Assembly: GCA_964472265.1 (NCBI GenBank)
Contig: CAYYJO010000015.1
Span: 1-35,106, forward strand
DNA from: JAGNLA01 sp964472265
GTDB taxonomy: Bacteria; Caldisericota; Caldisericia; JAAYUI01
Direction: 5' to 3'
Length of the DNA: 35,106 nt
Both the position numbers and the translations under genes were made by a program. The notes below the pieces were generated by a model. It was not told the origin of the DNA. It made no database searches and saw nothing but the letters and a program-made list of their open reading frames with translations. Positions 33,387 through 35,106 of the stretch are shown in pieces (position 1 is the first letter of the stretch; each line of letters starts with the position of its first letter).

Positions 33387-35106
33387 ATGTCAATTGAAAG
33401 CATCAGGATCAGGGGTTTCAAAACCTTCTGCGATCCTGTCACCATATCATTTTCACACAGGCTCACCGGCGTTGTTGGGCCAAACGGTTCGGGCAAGAGC
33501 AACCTGGTGGATGCCATCAGATGGGGCATTGGCGAGCATTTGCCCAGGAAACTGAGAATCAGCCAACCACAGGACGTTATCTTTGCCGGCCTCGCCGACA
33601 GAAAGCCGCTCTCGCTTGCAGAGGTGTCGATCCTGCTTGACAACAGGGGTGGCAAGTATCCGGGCGAGTCAGAAAAAATAGAGATTCTCAGGCGCATCTA
33701 CAGGGATGGTGAGTCGGAATACCTCATAAACGGCCAGAAAAGCCGTGTCCGTGACGTTGAAGACTTGTTCAGGGGAACCGGTCTTGGCAGGCAAACCTAT
33801 TCGGTTGTCGGCCAGGGCGAGGTTGATCAGGTTTTGTCAGCCACTCCTGCCGAACGGCTTCAAATCATGGAAGAGCTTGCCGGTGTCGATGTTTTAAGGT
33901 CGACAAAACGAACGGTTGAGAGCAAGCTGGAGAAATCCCGTCAGTCGATGAGGGAGATTGATGCCCACATCAGCGAACAGGAGCACCAGTTTGAGCATCT
34001 TGCAATTCAGGCCGAAGTCCTTGAACGGTACAAACAGATCAGGGAGCGCAACGAGTGGGCAAAAAACCAGCTTCTGCTTGTCCAGCTTGGCAAGCACAAC
34101 GCCGAACTCGAGATTTTGAGCTCCAGACAAAAGATGTCCCAGATAAAGTTTACCGAAGCCCAACAAGAACTCGAAAGGCTTGAAGGTGAGCCTGAACCAA
34201 CAACCGGACTGGCTGAACTCGAAAAAGATCAGGAAAAGGCAAAAACCGAACGTGAGGAAGCGCTTGTTGTCCAGAGCCGAACAGGCGCTGAGCTTGACCA
34301 CATGAGAACACGCAAGGATCAGGCATCGGAGGAGCTTGGAAAACTAACACTGGAAACGGAAACGCTCACTCGCAGGATACCCAACTTCCAAAAAGATATT
34401 GACTCAAAGAAGGAACAACTGGCCGAGTTTGAGCAGGCCGTTGAGTCTGCCAGATCAGAGCTTGAAAAAACTGAAAAATCCAGAGTTGATTCCAGTGACG
34501 ATGCGCAGGCAAGGAGAAAACTCCAGTCTGAACTCGATTCAGCCAAGAGAAATGCCGACGATGCCAGGACAAGGCTCACTGCCACGCAATCCCAGATAAC
34601 CGTTTCGGTTGAACGTGACAGAAACGTCTCCTCGAGGTTGAGGGAGTTGACACAGCTTGAGTTTGAGCCTGTCGCCGACACCACATCCGAGGAAAACGAG
34701 CTTTCTGATTCAAACACAAAAATGACCGAACTCGCCGACAACCTGAAAGAAATCCAGTCAAAATTTGAAAAGATCGAATCCGAGCACGCAACCGCCAACG
34801 CAGAGTTGAGATCAACAACCTCGCAGCTCGATAAACAGAGGCAAATCCTGTCAGGCATAAAGTTCCAGCCGTCAAAATCAGGATTGGTGACCATCCCTGA
34901 GAGGCTCGACCTTTCAAGGTTTGAATCTGACGACAGAAAGCTGATTACATCAACGCTTGACTGGATTGTAACCGATGAATCACAGGTCGGGAAAGTGCTG
35001 GAGTCGATTCCAAAAGGCACTGACACAGCGGTTGCAACCGGCGATGTCACGGTCGAAGTTTTTGAAAATGTCTCCCAGGCTCTCGGCGGTTCAGCAAGGA
35101 TCTGCA
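33387..35106 (+). CDS. smc: Chromosome segregation ATPase SMC, 5' half
   Basis: The first 573 codons of SMC, open to the window edge without a stop. The core of condensin, it organises and segregates the chromosome in complex with ScpA and ScpB. The N-terminal ATPase domain has SIESIRIRGFKTFCDPV and Walker A GPNGSGKSN (31-39). DAIRWGIGE follows, then GLGRQTYSVVGQGEVDQVLS and a variant EELAGVD where most SMCs have EEAAGI. From about residue 165 to 480 it is heptad-rich coiled coil (many E, K, Q, L). The hinge domain starts near residue 500 (TSTLDWIVTDESQVGKVLES). The ATG at 33387 is the first that yields the canonical N-terminus. The signature and Walker B half lies beyond the window. Confidence 0.95.
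   Translation, partial: MSIESIRIRGFKTFCDPVTISFSHRLTGVVGPNGSGKSNLVDAIRWGIGEHLPRKLRISQPQDVIFAGLADRKPLSLAEVSILLDNRGGKYPGESEKIEILRRIYRDGESEYLINGQKSRVRDVEDLFRGTGLGRQTYSVVGQGEVDQVLSATPAERLQIMEELAGVDVLRSTKRTVESKLEKSRQSMREIDAHISEQEHQFEHLAIQAEVLERYKQIRERNEWAKNQLLLVQLGKHNAELEILSSRQKMSQIKFTEAQQELERLEGEPEPTTGLAELEKDQEKAKTEREEALVVQSRTGAELDHMRTRKDQASEELGKLTLETETLTRRIPNFQKDIDSKKEQLAEFEQAVESARSELEKTEKSRVDSSDDAQARRKLQSELDSAKRNADDARTRLTATQSQITVSVERDRNVSSRLRELTQLEFEPVADTTSEENELSDSNTKMTELADNLKEIQSKFEKIESEHATANAELRSTTSQLDKQRQILSGIKFQPSKSGLVTIPERLDLSRFESDDRKLITSTLDWIVTDESQVGKVLESIPKGTDTAVATGDVTVEVFENVSQALGGSARIC

Noticed and set aside
34319..35050. 243-codon minus-strand ORF at the window end
   Set aside because: Ser-rich antisense shadow of the smc coiled coil.
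1..35106. tRNA, rRNA, CRISPR array, prophage or insertion sequence
   Set aside because: No tRNA T-loop signature, regularly spaced short repeats, transposase or phage structural motif was found on reading both strands; repeats present are pairs of gene ends.

Overview
The window is a stretch of bacterial chromosome, not a phage or plasmid. Most genes have Shine-Dalgarno sites, arginine is often AGG, and there are sigma70-like promoters. It is dominated by genes for exported, multi-domain surface proteins. Many of these end in the 'stalk' domain, which databases call copper amine oxidase N-terminal-like (Cu_amine_oxidN1). Such families are common in Clostridia-like and deep-branching anaerobes (for example Caldisericota or Coprothermobacterota relatives). 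No rRNA or tRNA is present, so the organism cannot be fixed; an uncultured anaerobe is my best guess.

Layout. 2-7133 (+): two adjacent paralogous stalk-domain exoproteins built from a repeated beta-sandwich module, then a membrane processive family-2 glycosyltransferase. 7137-9990: an AT-rich, decaying stretch with a TolB-like propeller protein, a Cys-rich peptide and a truncated SPASM-domain maturase (apparent remains of a radical-SAM peptide locus), and a twice-frameshifted stalk/NPCBM gene. 9997-13312 (-): a stalk protein with a G8/beta-helix-like body followed by two tandem short-chain dehydrogenases. 13393-15337 (-): a lipoprotein broken by one frameshift, then a 22-codon ORF. 15438-16489 (-): an AbrB-like regulator and arsM (arsenite methyltransferase) behind a promoter with an inverted-repeat operator. 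16598-27310: four large exoproteins combining fibronectin type III, bacterial Ig-like, PQQ-type propeller and stalk domains. 27542-27901: a small beta-flower protein. 28045-33331 (-): a copper P-type ATPase with its own promoter, preceded by an operon of a membrane protein, a class-V PLP enzyme and a PQQ-propeller lipoprotein. 33387-end (+): the first half of smc.

Most notable pattern. At three places the last 30-89 bp of a gene are repeated 2.1-3.0 kb downstream, and the segment between the copies holds additional, mostly AT-richer exoprotein genes. The host genes are the glycosyltransferase, arsM and the 16598 FN3/stalk gene. Collapsing each repeat pair would restore a simple gene-to-gene junction. 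The inserts therefore look like surface-protein cassettes placed at gene 3' ends with regeneration of the host gene's end. No recombinase is visible in any of them. A fourth, degenerate stalk-gene 3' end (22495-22527) and a leftover stalk C-terminus just downstream of the FN3 gene suggest repeated shuffling of these genes.

Functionally, the region seems to supply the cell surface with adhesion or scaffold proteins and a surface polysaccharide synthase. Metal and metalloid handling (arsM, copA) and housekeeping (smc) are interleaved with it.
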